Source: Chloroflexota bacterium
GTDB lineage: Bacteria; Chloroflexota; Anaerolineae; JAAEKA01
Direction of reading: 5' to 3'
Assembly (NCBI GenBank): GCA_029558955.1
Contig: JAKQCW010000336.1
Location: 1 to 51,419 of the forward strand
Length of the DNA stretch: 51,419 bases
Of this stretch, positions 31,836 to 41,806 are shown piece after piece (position 1 is the stretch's first letter; each line of letters opens with the position of its first letter). The notes beneath the pieces are model-generated. The model was given only the letters and a program-made list of their open reading frames with translations. It had not been told where the DNA came from and made no database searches. Position numbers and translations under genes: made by a program.

Positions 31836-33314
31836 ATGTCCCTCTTCTCCCCCCGCCGCTATCAGGCGCCGTTCAAACCGGTCAGACGCGAGGAATCGAC
31901 GCCGATTCGCCTCTTCACCTCTCTGGAACAGGGGGTCAAGAGCGCGCTTTTCGGCTGCCGCATGTGCGGCAACTGCATCCTGCAAGAGACGGCCTTCGTC
32001 TGTCCCATGACCTGCCCCAAGGGGCTGCGCAACGGGCTGTGCGGCGGCGCGACCCCTGACCGCTGCGAGGTCGATCCCTCGCGGCCCTGCACCTGGTATG
32101 TGATCTACGACCGGGCCGAGCGGCTGGGGCGCGAGGAGCGGCTGCTGGAGATCAACGCGCCGCTGGACGGCGCGCGCGTCGGCCGCGAGACCTGGCTGGA
32201 TGTGGCGCGTCTCTGGCGGGAGCAGGAGGAGCCGCTGAATCTGCTGGACCTGGTGCGGGACAGGGAGAAATTCAGCCAGCGCTGGGACGAGCTCTTCTAC
32301 GCCGCGCGCCAGCCTGACTGGTGGCAAGGGGACAGCGCCTATCATCCGCCGGCCTACAGCGAGCCGCTCACCCGGCTGGAGGCCAACCTGCGCACGGGCA
32401 TCTTCACCACCACGGCCGAGATCGCGCCGCCGCTGGATGCCTCCTTCGCCGTGGCCGACAGGAAGATCGCCTGGCTGCACGACTATGTCAGCGCGGCCAA
32501 TTTCACCGACAGCGCCTCGGCCACGCCGCGCATGAGCAGCTTGGCGGCCAGCGTGCATGCTATGTCCAGCGGCCTGGAGCCGGTGATGCAACTGCAGGCG
32601 CGCGACCGCACCCGCGTGGCCATCGCCGCCGACGCCATCGGCGCGGCCGGGCTGGGCATTCACAATCTCCTCTGCCTGAGCGGCGACCATCACAGCGCCG
32701 GCCCAGGCCCCATGGCCAAGCCGGACCAGTTCGACCTGGATGCGGTGCAGATGCTGTGGATGCTGCGCCGCATGCGCGATGAGGGGATCTACCTGGATGG
32801 CCGCACCATGAAGAACCGGCCGCAGTGGTTCCTGGGCGCGGCCGCCTCCCCCTTCGGTGCGCCGCCTAAGTTCGAGGCGATCCGCATGCACAAAAAGATC
32901 AACGCCGGCGCCCAGTTCGTGCAGACGCAGCCGATCTTCGATCACAGCCGTTTCCTGGACTGGCTGGAGGCGCTGGATCAGCGCAATCTGCTGGACAAGG
33001 TCTATATCCTGGCCGGCGTCATCCCGCTGAAAAGCGCGCGGGCGGCGCACTTCATGGCCGAGGAGGTGGCTGGCGTCCACATCCCGCCGGAGATCATTCA
33101 GCGCATGGACGCGGCCGGGGAAGACAAGCTGGCCCAGCAGGAGACCGGCGTCGCCATCGCACTGGAGATGATCGAGAAACTCAAGGCCACCCCCGGCATC
33201 GCCGGCATGCACATCATGGCCGTCCACTGGGAAGAGATCACGCCGCGGCTGATCGAGGAGTCGGGCGTGCCGCGGCCGGTGGTGAAGCGCTGGCCGGAGC
33301 AGGGCGAGGTCTGA
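31836..33314 (+). CDS. MetV-MetF fusion: methylenetetrahydrofolate reductase
   Basis: A 492-residue fusion. The N-terminal about 110 residues match the MetV/MTHFR C-terminal zinc or Fe-S domain, with a cysteine-rich pattern C41-x2-C44-x2-C47...C56-x3-C60...C69...C77...C85 (CRMCGNC, CPMTCPKG, GLCGG). Residues about 180-490 are the MTHFR TIM barrel (TTAEIAPPLD, LCLSGDHH, GAQFVQTQPIFD, HIMAVHWEE). Such fused enzymes reduce 5,10-methylene-THF to 5-methyl-THF in one-carbon or Wood-Ljungdahl-type metabolism without a separate MetV. No neighbouring folate gene is visible. The 31728-31835 gap has no clear promoter. Confidence 0.88.
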   Translation: MSLFSPRRYQAPFKPVRREESTPIRLFTSLEQGVKSALFGCRMCGNCILQETAFVCPMTCPKGLRNGLCGGATPDRCEVDPSRPCTWYVIYDRAERLGREERLLEINAPLDGARVGRETWLDVARLWREQEEPLNLLDLVRDREKFSQRWDELFYAARQPDWWQGDSAYHPPAYSEPLTRLEANLRTGIFTTTAEIAPPLDASFAVADRKIAWLHDYVSAANFTDSASATPRMSSLAASVHAMSSGLEPVMQLQARDRTRVAIAADAIGAAGLGIHNLLCLSGDHHSAGPGPMAKPDQFDLDAVQMLWMLRRMRDEGIYLDGRTMKNRPQWFLGAAASPFGAPPKFEAIRMHKKINAGAQFVQTQPIFDHSRFLDWLEALDQRNLLDKVYILAGVIPLKSARAAHFMAEEVAGVHIPPEIIQRMDAAGEDKLAQQETGVAIALEMIEKLKATPGIAGMHIMAVHWEEITPRLIEESGVPRPVVKRWPEQGEV

Positions 33315-33375
33315 GCCCGCGCTGCTGAGCAGCAGGCGCAGCCGGGAGCTCCGGCATTGGCCGCCGCGCGCGTTT

Positions 33376-33403
33376 TTGCGTCTGACCGCGACTGTGGTAT
33401 ACT
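33376..33403 (+). promoter_or_regulatory. promoter of tRNA-Val
   Basis: TTGCGT (33376-33381), 16-bp spacer, TATACT (33398-33403), 11 bases before the tRNA 5' end. I see no other promoter before the T-box leader, so that leader may be cotranscribed with the tRNA. Confidence 0.5.
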
Positions 33404-33414
33404 CTCATTCGTTC

Positions 33415-33488
33415 GGGCGGTTAGCTCAGTTGGTTAGAGCGCCACGTTGACATCGTGGAGGCCATAAGTTCGAGTCTTATACCGCCCA
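33415..33488 (+). tRNA. tRNA-Val (anticodon GAC)
   Basis: A 74-nt cloverleaf. Acceptor GGGCGGT/ACCGCCC with discriminator A at 33488, D arm GCTC/GAGC, anticodon arm CCACG-TTGACAT-CGTGG with GAC at the centre, T arm ATAAG-TTCGAGT-CTTAT. CCA is not encoded. Confidence 0.97.
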
Positions 33489-33511
33489 CCTATCATATTT
33501 CACAACGCGTT

Positions 33512-33810
33512 GACCGGGACGAGTAGACGCCCAGCGAAGCGCCAGAGAGCGGCGGCCATGGCTGGAAGCCTCCGCAGCAGAGCAGCGTCGAAAACCCCCC
33601 GGGAGCGGTTGGCGGAAAGGTAAACGGTGATCCGTGAACGGTGATCGGTCTGCTGAGACCGTTCACCGGGTATCGATCACTGATTGCCAAGTAAGTCGGC
33701 CCGGCTGGCCCCGTTACAGGCTCCAACGAGATGGCGTGTGTCGGAACAGCGCACGCTGAACTTGGGTGGCACCGCGAGACTCCTCGCCCCAAAGGGCAGG
33801 AGTCTTTTTG
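33512..33810 (+). promoter_or_regulatory. T-box leader (riboswitch), threonine specifier ACC
   Basis: Stem I starts with the conserved AGTA (33522-33525), then GACGC pairs with GCGTC (33585-33589). The 3' side of the specifier loop reads GAAA-ACC (33590-33596), matching the position of GAAA-GGC in Bacillus glyQS, so the specifier is ACC, Thr. The distal AGAGAG and TGGAAGCC pieces of stem I are present. The T-box GGGTGGCACCGCG is at 33764-33776 and a terminator follows. In uncharged conditions tRNA-Thr should bind and favour the antiterminator. The stem III region (about 33630-33670) is built from heptamer-like repeat. The gene expected next, thrS, is about 1.05 kb away. Confidence 0.88.
33777..33810 (+). 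terminator. T-box intrinsic terminator
   Basis: AGACTCCTCGCCC and GGGCAGGAGTCT form the stem around CAAA, followed by TTTTT. The 5' arm overlaps the end of the T-box antiterminator, as expected. Confidence 0.92.
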
Positions 33811-33828
33811 TTTATTGTTCGGCTGTCG

Positions 33829-34272
33829 TCAGCGTCTGCGGCCTTTCTGATCAGCCCAAGCAGGCGGTGAATCACCCGGAGCGTGAGCCTTGCGGTATTC
33901 TTCATTCAATCGGTTGAAGGTGCGGCCCTCCAAGAGTATACCGCGTCGCATCATCAAGTACTCGGCCCAGTCGGCCTGACGTTCTTTCACACTGAAGATG
34001 AGGTGCCTGCCTGTCACCCGGCGGCCCCAAATCATTACGCCGTATCTGCGCAAGTAGCGCTCGATATCATCACCGGTCCATTCAGTGTCGTTTCGCACTT
34101 GAAAGGTCCAGGAGTTCGTGCCTAGGGCAGATCGGGTGAGCTCAGCGGCAACGCCGATACCGCCGGAGCGTTTTGCTGCACCCGCGTAATCTGCGTTGGA
34201 GAAACGGGCCAGCAGGCCCTCGATGCGGTCAATGAGGTTGAACATGTCCATGAAATCGAGCCAGAATGACAT
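33829..34272 (-). CDS. uncharacterised protein inside the T-box/thrS interval
   Basis: A 147-residue soluble protein, unrecognised by name. It has an AT-rich composition compared with neighbours. Segments: WTFQVRNDTEWTGDDIERYL, GVMIWGRRVTGRHLIFSVKE, RQADWAEYLMMRRGILLEGR. From memory, such small proteins sit beside conjugation-type genes in Chloroflexota, but I cannot confirm that. A strong Shine-Dalgarno AAGGAGG precedes the ATG. It is antisense to any read-through from the T-box toward thrS. Its stop lies 19 bases after the T-box terminator U-tract. Confidence 0.65.
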   Translation of the reverse strand: MSFWLDFMDMFNLIDRIEGLLARFSNADYAGAAKRSGGIGVAAELTRSALGTNSWTFQVRNDTEWTGDDIERYLRRYGVMIWGRRVTGRHLIFSVKERQADWAEYLMMRRGILLEGRTFNRLNEEYRKAHAPGDSPPAWADQKGRRR

Positions 34273-34403
34273 GACAGGCCTCCTTTTTGGTGAGCAACGG
34301 TCTTGGAATGAACGTAGTGTAGAACATATATTCTAATTTGTCAAACCGTCCAACGACACCGTTGGACAAGCGGGCCGCCAGGGTTCGTAGAGGAGGGCCG
34401 CAC

Positions 34404-34751
34404 ATGGAAGTGCTTTGGCAGATTTTCAATTTCATAGCCGATGTAGTTCAGACATTAATTGATGTGTTGGCCCAGTTGATTCTGGGTTTGTCAGCCTCGA
34501 TGGTTGACATGACCGAAGCCGAGGCGCAAATGATCGCCACGGCGGTACTGGGTTTCGTGGTGTTCGTCTGGGTCGCTCGCCGTACCTTTTGGAGCAAAGG
34601 TTTTGGTGTTTTCAAACCAATGACCATCACGCTGCAGACCACCAAGACGCCTTGGCAGGTGTTGATGGGCGATCTCAGGTCCTGCATGATTACGGCATTG
34701 GCGATCCTGGTGCTTGTAGTGTTTGTGATGTCGGTGTTGGTTGGCGGTTAG
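34404..34751 (+). CDS. small membrane protein, uncharacterised
   Basis: A 115-residue protein with two or three hydrophobic segments (LIDVLAQLILGLSASM, IATAVLGFVVFVWVA, MITALAILVLVVFVMSVLVG). The ATG at 34404 has AGGAGGG six bases upstream; a TTG 66 bases earlier is unlikely. It diverges from the gene at 33829-34272, and the pair has lower GC than the rest of the window. They may be a mobile fragment. No homologue recognised. Confidence 0.7.
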   Translation: MEVLWQIFNFIADVVQTLIDVLAQLILGLSASMVDMTEAEAQMIATAVLGFVVFVWVARRTFWSKGFGVFKPMTITLQTTKTPWQVLMGDLRSCMITALAILVLVVFVMSVLVGG

Positions 34752-34793
34752 GCCGCCTGACAGACAAATACCGCAGAATCTGTTTCATCCGTC

Positions 34794-34823
34794 TTTGGGC
34801 TCACATGCCGCTGAGTGCCCAAA
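34794..34823 (+). repeat. hairpin before thrS
   Basis: TTTGGGC (34794-34800) pairs with GCCCAAA (34817-34823); TCA/TGA add inner pairs. No U-tract. It is in the only leader left directly before thrS (34752-34860). Confidence 0.45.
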
Positions 34824-34860
34824 TGCCGGGTTCTTTGCATAAGAAAGGCAGTTAGTTACC

Positions 34861-36687
<1,827 letters not shown>

Positions 36688-36879
36688 ATCGCCCAGGACG
36701 CGTCCATCAACAAAGGTACGTGATTGATGGGCGCGTTCTGGGGAAAGCTGAACCGATCCAGCCGTTTCCCTGGCAAGAGTGAGCCTGCGTGCAGGCGGAT
36801 AACCGCCGCCAGCGGCTGCAAGCAGATGCCCCATACGCCTCATGAACGTCTTCGGCTGGCTGCGCACTGCGCGTCGGCG

Positions 36880-36914
36880 GCCAGGGACCGTTGGCGTTGC
36901 GCAACGGCCCTGGC
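36880..36914. repeat. 13-bp hairpin in thrS-kynU gap
   Basis: GCCAGGGACCGTTG pairs with CAACGGCCCTGGC with one bulged A, and the loop contains the palindrome GTTGCGCAAC. The 289-bp gap 36688-36976 has no gene visible and no clear promoter. A terminator without U-tract or a protein site is possible. Confidence 0.5.
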
Positions 36915-36976
36915 ACTCAGGCTGCCGGTCTTCCGACGAAGCCGGTGTTGGATCGATCACGTGAGGATATCCACCC

Positions 36977-38239
36977 ATGAGAACGGACATTGACTACGCC
37001 CATGGCCTGGATGCGGCCGACCCGCTGGCGCACTTCCGCGACCGCTTCGTCATCGCCGACCCCGATCTGATCTACCTGGACGGCAACTCGTTGGGCCGGC
37101 TGCCGCGCGTCAGCATCGAGCTGGCGGCCGACCTGGTGCAGCGACAGTGGGGCGAGCGGCTGATTCGCGGCTGGAACGAGGGCTGGTGGACGGCCTGCCA
37201 GCGCATCGGCGCCAAGATCGCGCAGCTCATCGGCGCACAGCCGGATGAAGTGATCGTCGCCGACTCGACCTCGGTCAACCTGTTCAAGTTGGCGGTGGCC
37301 GCCCTGCGCGCCCGGCCCGGCCGCCGCACCATCGTCAGCGACGACCTGAACTTCCCCTCCGACCTGTATATCCTGCAGGGCATCGCCGAGCTGCTGGGCG
37401 GCCAGCACCGCATCGACGTGATCGCGTCGCCCGACGGCATCCACGGCCCGGAGGAGGCGCTGCGGGCGCGGCTGGACGGCGACACGGCGCTGCTGACGCT
37501 GTCGCACGTGGTCTTCAAGAGCGGCTACCTCTACGACATGGCGGGCCTGACCGCGGCCGCGCACGCGGCCGGCGCGTTGACGCTGTGGGACCTCAGCCAC
37601 TCGGTGGGGTCGGTTCCGGTGGACCTGAACGGCAGCGGCGCCGATCTGGCCATCGGCTGCACCTACAAGTACCTCAACGGGGGGCCGGGCGCGCCGGCCT
37701 TCCTCTACGTCCGTCGCGACCTGCAAGAGCAGCTCCTCAACCCCATCAGCGGCTGGTGGGGCCAGGCGCGGCCCTTCGACTTTGGCCTGGGCTACCGGCC
37801 GGCGGAGGGGATCCGGCGCTTTCTGACCGGCACGCAGCCGATGCTCTCCACTGCGCTGATCGAGCCGGCAGTGGATCTGCTGCTGGAGGCGGGGATGGAC
37901 GCGCTGCGGGCCAAGTCGCAGCGCCAGACGGAGTACCTGGTGGGGCTGTGGGAGGCGCTGCTGGCCCCGCTGGGCTACACCCTCAACTCGCCGCGCGATC
38001 CGGCGCGGCGCGGGTCGCACATCAGCCTGGGCCACGCCGAGGCGCTGGGCATCGACCTGGCGTTGATCGAGGATCGGCTGGTGCTGCCCGACTATCGCGC
38101 CCCCGACAACATCCGGCTGGGCGTCACCCCGCTCTACACCTCGTTTGTGGACATCCACGAGGCGACCCGGCGCATGGCGGAGGTGGTGGAGCAGCGCCTC
38201 TTCGCCCGATACACCACAGCAGCGCCCGAGGTGACATGA
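36977..38239 (+). CDS. kynU: kynureninase
   Basis: A 420-residue PLP enzyme that splits kynurenine to anthranilate and alanine. YLDGNSLGRLP, STSVNLFKLA, NFPSDLYI, LWDLSHSVGSVPVDLNG (Asp contacting PLP nitrogen) and the Schiff-base Lys231 in CTYKYLNGGPGAPAF are all present, followed by GWWGQARPFDFGLGYRPA and the C-terminal small domain. No other kynurenine-pathway gene is nearby, so it may serve tryptophan breakdown or anthranilate supply with genes elsewhere. Confidence 0.93.
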   Translation: MRTDIDYAHGLDAADPLAHFRDRFVIADPDLIYLDGNSLGRLPRVSIELAADLVQRQWGERLIRGWNEGWWTACQRIGAKIAQLIGAQPDEVIVADSTSVNLFKLAVAALRARPGRRTIVSDDLNFPSDLYILQGIAELLGGQHRIDVIASPDGIHGPEEALRARLDGDTALLTLSHVVFKSGYLYDMAGLTAAAHAAGALTLWDLSHSVGSVPVDLNGSGADLAIGCTYKYLNGGPGAPAFLYVRRDLQEQLLNPISGWWGQARPFDFGLGYRPAEGIRRFLTGTQPMLSTALIEPAVDLLLEAGMDALRAKSQRQTEYLVGLWEALLAPLGYTLNSPRDPARRGSHISLGHAEALGIDLALIEDRLVLPDYRAPDNIRLGVTPLYTSFVDIHEATRRMAEVVEQRLFARYTTAAPEVT

Positions 38240-38325
38240 GGCGCTGCGAGAGCGCGCCTTTCACCGCGGAGCTGGCGTCGACAACCTGCTGACGCCGCCG
38301 GGGGCGGCACAGCGATCCCCGCGGA

Positions 38326-39426
38326 TCACTCATCGCCGGCGGGGCTGTCCGGCGCGACGAGCTGCTGCCGATGCCGGCCGCGCATCCAGTCCAGCGCACG
38401 CGGCATGGCTTCTGTGTAGAGGGGGTAGAGCTGCCGGTTGACGGGGAAATCCCAGGCGCCGATGTGGGGGGCAAACTGCGCGCCGAAGCCCTCCTTGAAG
38501 CGCCACACCCCCCACAGGCCATCGCTTTCCTCCAGCAGGTCGGGCGCGCCCCAGAGGTCATAGGTCGTGCAGCCGCGGCTGGCTGCTAGGCGCATCGCCT
38601 CCCACTGCAAGAGGTGATTGGGCATCAGGCTGCGCTGCCGTTGGCTGGATGCGCCGTAGAGATACCAGGCGGTGGCGCCGAAGCCGAAAAGGATCAGCCC
38701 CGCCACCGCGTCTCCCGCCACCTCGGCCAACAACAGGCTGGCCCAGGGCGCTTGGGCATCGACCGGCTGCATGAACGTGCGCCAGGTCAGCGCATAATAG
38801 TCGAAGGGGCGCACGATGAAGCCGTCGCGGCTGCCGGTCTCGACGTAGAGGGCATAAAAGGTGGCCAGATCGTCCGGGCCGCCCAGGCGCACCTGCACCC
38901 CGCGGCGCTCGGCCAGCCGGATGTTGTAGCGCCATTTGGGCTTCATGGCGGCCAGCAAGGCCTCCTCGCCGGCCGTCAGATCCAGCAGCGCGGTGTTGCG
39001 GAACTGAATCTGTTCGGCCGAGGGGCGCCAGCCGCGGCGGCGCAGCGTGGCCGTCACCTGCTGGCCGGTCGGGCTGTCGGGGTCCACGTCGGGATCGATC
39101 TTGACGAAGATCGCCCGGCGCTGGCGGGCCGCGGCCTCGACGCCGCCCAGGGCCAGCTCCACCGCGGCCGGGTCAGTCCAGTCCAGCGCCGGCCCTTTCG
39201 GCACGTAAGCCACGCCCCAGGGGAGCCGACTGAGGCGGCGCAGGAGGAGGCTGGCCGCGGCCGTGGGTGCGGACTGGCCGGGCGCCTGCCACGCCAGACG
39301 GTGCGCGGCCCAGCCGGTCTGCCCCTTGACCGCGCCCCATTCCCAGCTTTGCAGCAGATGCGGATCAGGCAGCGCCAGCAGCAGGCGGTTCCAGGCCGCG
39401 CGCTCGGCGACGGTCTGCGGGTTCAT
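38326..39426 (-). CDS. FemAB/FmhB-like aminoacyltransferase (GNAT fold)
   Basis: A 366-residue protein of the FemABX type, tandem GNAT domains that in Firmicutes move an amino acid from aminoacyl-tRNA to the peptidoglycan bridge. LLQSWEWGAVKGQTGW, VAYVPKGPALDW, FVKIDPDVD, LDLTAGEEALLAAMKPKWRY, GFIVRPFDYY, AWYLYGASSQRQRSLMPNHL and TTYDLWGAP are typical positions. The ATG at 39426 is six bases after the stop of the exonuclease-WYL gene, so they are one operon. Whether it acts on lipid II or a protein cannot be told. Confidence 0.85.
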   Translation of the reverse strand: MNPQTVAERAAWNRLLLALPDPHLLQSWEWGAVKGQTGWAAHRLAWQAPGQSAPTAAASLLLRRLSRLPWGVAYVPKGPALDWTDPAAVELALGGVEAAARQRRAIFVKIDPDVDPDSPTGQQVTATLRRRGWRPSAEQIQFRNTALLDLTAGEEALLAAMKPKWRYNIRLAERRGVQVRLGGPDDLATFYALYVETGSRDGFIVRPFDYYALTWRTFMQPVDAQAPWASLLLAEVAGDAVAGLILFGFGATAWYLYGASSQRQRSLMPNHLLQWEAMRLAASRGCTTYDLWGAPDLLEESDGLWGVWRFKEGFGAQFAPHIGAWDFPVNRQLYPLYTEAMPRALDWMRGRHRQQLVAPDSPAGDE

Positions 39427-39431
39427 CGGTT

Positions 39432-40283
39432 TCAACTGAGCTCGTCCTCCGCGTCGTCCAGCCGCATGGCGAGGATGCGATCGAGGCGAAAGGTGCGCTG
39501 TTCGGCCTGCTCCAGGCAATAGGCGGCCAGGTAGAGCGTCCGGCCGTCGCCGGTCACATCCAGCGGCTCGACCCAGCGTTCGCTGACCTGCCCCTGTTGG
39601 TTGCGATAGCGCAGCCAGAGCCGCCGCCCGTCGCCCAGAGCGGTCTCCAGCGGCGGCGGCAGCGTCAGGCTGGGCGGCTCCGGCCAGAGCACGTTGCCCC
39701 CCTGGGCATCGAGCAGATTCCCCAGGGTCACGGAACCCTGGCGGTTGAGATCGGCCAGCATGGCTTGCAGGACGCGCAACGTCGTCCACGCGTCCCCCAT
39801 GGCGCGGTGCTCCCGGTCGATGCGCACGCGCAGCGAGCGGGCCACTTCGGCCAGGTTGTTGTGGCGAAAGGCATACAGGCGGCGGGCCAGCAGCAGGGTG
39901 TCCACGGTGAAGCCCAGGCGCGGCGGCCAGCGCAGCCGTCGCCATTCGCCCGCCAGAAAGCTCAGATCGAAGGCGGCGTTGTGCGCCACCAACACCGAGC
40001 CCTCCAGCAGCGCCTGCACCCGCTCGGCCACCTGGCTGAAAAGGGGCTGGCCGTTGAGGTGGAAGTCGGTCAGGCGGTTGACGGCCGATGCGCCGGGGGA
40101 GATGGAGCGCTGCGGGTCCACCAGGCTCTCGAAGCTGTCCAGCACCTTGCTCCCGCGCAGACGCAACAGCGCGACCTCGCAGATGCGGTGTCCGCTGGCC
40201 GCGCTCAGCCCCGTGGTCTCCACGTCCAGCACGGTGAATGTCACATTGCCCAGGTAGTCGCCGGGCGAGGGGTCACTGATCAT
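39432..40283 (-). CDS. DEDDh 3'-5' exonuclease fused to a C-terminal WYL domain
   Basis: A 283-residue protein. Residues about 14-180 are a DnaQ-like exonuclease: LDVETTGL (Asp20, Glu22), LVAHNAAFDLSFL (Exo II), HRAMGDAWTTLRVL (His-x4-Asp, Exo III). Residues about 215-280 look like a WYL domain: LWLRYRNQQGQVSERWVEPL, DGRTLYLAAYCLEQAEQRTF, RLDRI. WYL domains often sense a nucleic-acid ligand in defence-linked regulators; fusion to an exonuclease suggests ligand-gated nuclease activity. It diverges from glgC. Confidence 0.85.
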   Translation of the reverse strand: MISDPSPGDYLGNVTFTVLDVETTGLSAASGHRICEVALLRLRGSKVLDSFESLVDPQRSISPGASAVNRLTDFHLNGQPLFSQVAERVQALLEGSVLVAHNAAFDLSFLAGEWRRLRWPPRLGFTVDTLLLARRLYAFRHNNLAEVARSLRVRIDREHRAMGDAWTTLRVLQAMLADLNRQGSVTLGNLLDAQGGNVLWPEPPSLTLPPPLETALGDGRRLWLRYRNQQGQVSERWVEPLDVTGDGRTLYLAAYCLEQAEQRTFRLDRILAMRLDDAEDELS

Positions 40284-40411
40284 GCGCGTCTTCTGATTTG
40301 AGCTACCTCTCCAAAGCCTGCAACATCGCTTCGATTTGGCGCCTGAACGCCTGATTTCACCGCAAGCAGATCACCGATATGCCGCCAACTGCTTTGTGAT
40401 GTCGTGGGCAC

Positions 40412-40440
40412 TTGCCACCAAATCAATGCTGGGCTAGAAT
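40412..40440 (+). promoter_or_regulatory. promoter of the glgC operon
   Basis: TTGCCA (40412-40417), 17-bp spacer, TAGAAT (40435-40440). Transcription start near 40447, leader about 85 bases with AAGGAGG before the ATG. Confidence 0.7.
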
Positions 40441-40531
40441 ATAGCACAGTTAACGGCGCGGGTCAACGTGGACACCCCTCACGCTGCCCGCCTGGCTTCA
40501 GATCACAGTATCCCTCAGCAAGGAGGCTCCC

Positions 40532-41794
40532 ATGAAGGTAGTCGCCATGATCATGGCAGGCGGTGCAGGCACCCGCCTGACCGTGCTCTCGGAGAAACGG
40601 GCCAAACCCTCAGTGCCCTTCGCCGGCAAATACCGCATCATCGACTTCACCCTCTCCAACTGCGTCAACTCCAACATCTACAACATCGCGGTGTTGACGC
40701 AATACCGGCCGCACTCGCTCAACGAGCACATCGGCATCGGCAAGCCGTGGGACCTGGACCGGGCCTCCGGCGGCGTGCGGCTGCTTCAGCCCTACCAGGT
40801 GGGGGGCGGCACGCAGGTCTGGTACCGCGGCACGGCCGACGCGGTCTTGCAGAACTTTGATTACGTGCATGAGATGCGCGCCGAGCGGGTGCTGGTGCTG
40901 GGCGGCGATCACATCTACAAGATGGACTATGCCAGTATGCTTCGCTTCCACGAGGAGAAACGCGCCGACCTGACCGTGGCCGTGATGGAGGTGCCGCTCG
41001 AGGAGACCGACCGCTTCGGCATCATGTCGGTGGACGACGAGCTGCGCATCAGCGCCTTCCACGAGAAGCCCAAGGAGCGGGACAAAGGCAATCTGGCCAG
41101 CATGGGCATCTACATCTTCAACGCCGACGTGCTGGAGGAGCGCCTGAGGGCCGGCGCCGAGGAGCACCCTGACCTGGACTTCGGCAAGCATGTGATCCCC
41201 GAGATGATCCGTGACTTTCGCTCCTTCGCCTATCGTTTCGAGGGCTACTGGGTGGACGTGGGCACCATCGACAGCTACTGGGAGACCAGCATGGCCCTGC
41301 TGGATCCCAACTCGAAGCTCGAGCTGTACGACGACACCTGGCCGGTGCGTACCCGCAGCCAGGAGCGGCCGCCGGTCAAGCTGGGCCCGCAGGCGCGCAT
41401 CCACAACAGCCTGGTGGCCAACGGCTGCATCATTCGCGGCCAGGTGGAGCGCTCGGTGCTCTCGCCGGGAGTCTACGTCTCGCCGGGCGCGGTGGTGCGC
41501 GAGTCGGTGGTGATGAACGACGCCTGGATTGGCCCCGGCGCGGTGTTGGACAAGGTGGTAGTGGACAAGGAGGTGGTGGTAGGCTCCGGCGCGCAGCTGG
41601 GCTTTGGCGGCGACTTCGATGTGGCCAACAAGCTGGGGCCGGACAAGCTGTGGATGGGCGTCAGCGTGTTTGGCAAGGGCGCCCACATCCCCTCCAACGT
41701 GCGCATCGGTCGCAACGTCCTGGTCAACGCCTCCGTCGAGGAAGAGGCCTTCAGCCCCTTCGATGGCTTCGTGCCCAGCGGTGAGACGGTGTAA
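40532..41794 (+). CDS. glgC: glucose-1-phosphate adenylyltransferase
   Basis: A 420-residue ADP-glucose pyrophosphorylase, making ADP-glucose from ATP and glucose-1-phosphate for glycogen. The nucleotidyltransferase motif AGGAGTRL (Arg15) with RAKPSVPF (Lys25) is intact. [56 protein letters not shown] and the C-terminal left-handed beta-helix repeats ([20 protein letters not shown]) are complete. Twelve bases separate it from a paralogue, suggesting a hetero-oligomer. Confidence 0.96.
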   Translation: MKVVAMIMAGGAGTRLTVLSEKRAKPSVPFAGKYRIIDFTLSNCVNSNIYNIAVLTQYRPHSLNEHIGIGKPWDLDRASGGVRLLQPYQVGGGTQVWYRGTADAVLQNFDYVHEMRAERVLVLGGDHIYKMDYASMLRFHEEKRADLTVAVMEVPLEETDRFGIMSVDDELRISAFHEKPKERDKGNLASMGIYIFNADVLEERLRAGAEEHPDLDFGKHVIPEMIRDFRSFAYRFEGYWVDVGTIDSYWETSMALLDPNSKLELYDDTWPVRTRSQERPPVKLGPQARIHNSLVANGCIIRGQVERSVLSPGVYVSPGAVVRESVVMNDAWIGPGAVLDKVVVDKEVVVGSGAQLGFGGDFDVANKLGPDKLWMGVSVFGKGAHIPSNVRIGRNVLVNASVEEEAFSPFDGFVPSGETV

Positions 41795-41806
41795 AAGGAG
41801 CTTCTC

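Noticed and set aside
33493..33792. 99-residue open frame on the minus strand over the T-box
   Set aside because: The T-box RNA signals explain this sequence better.
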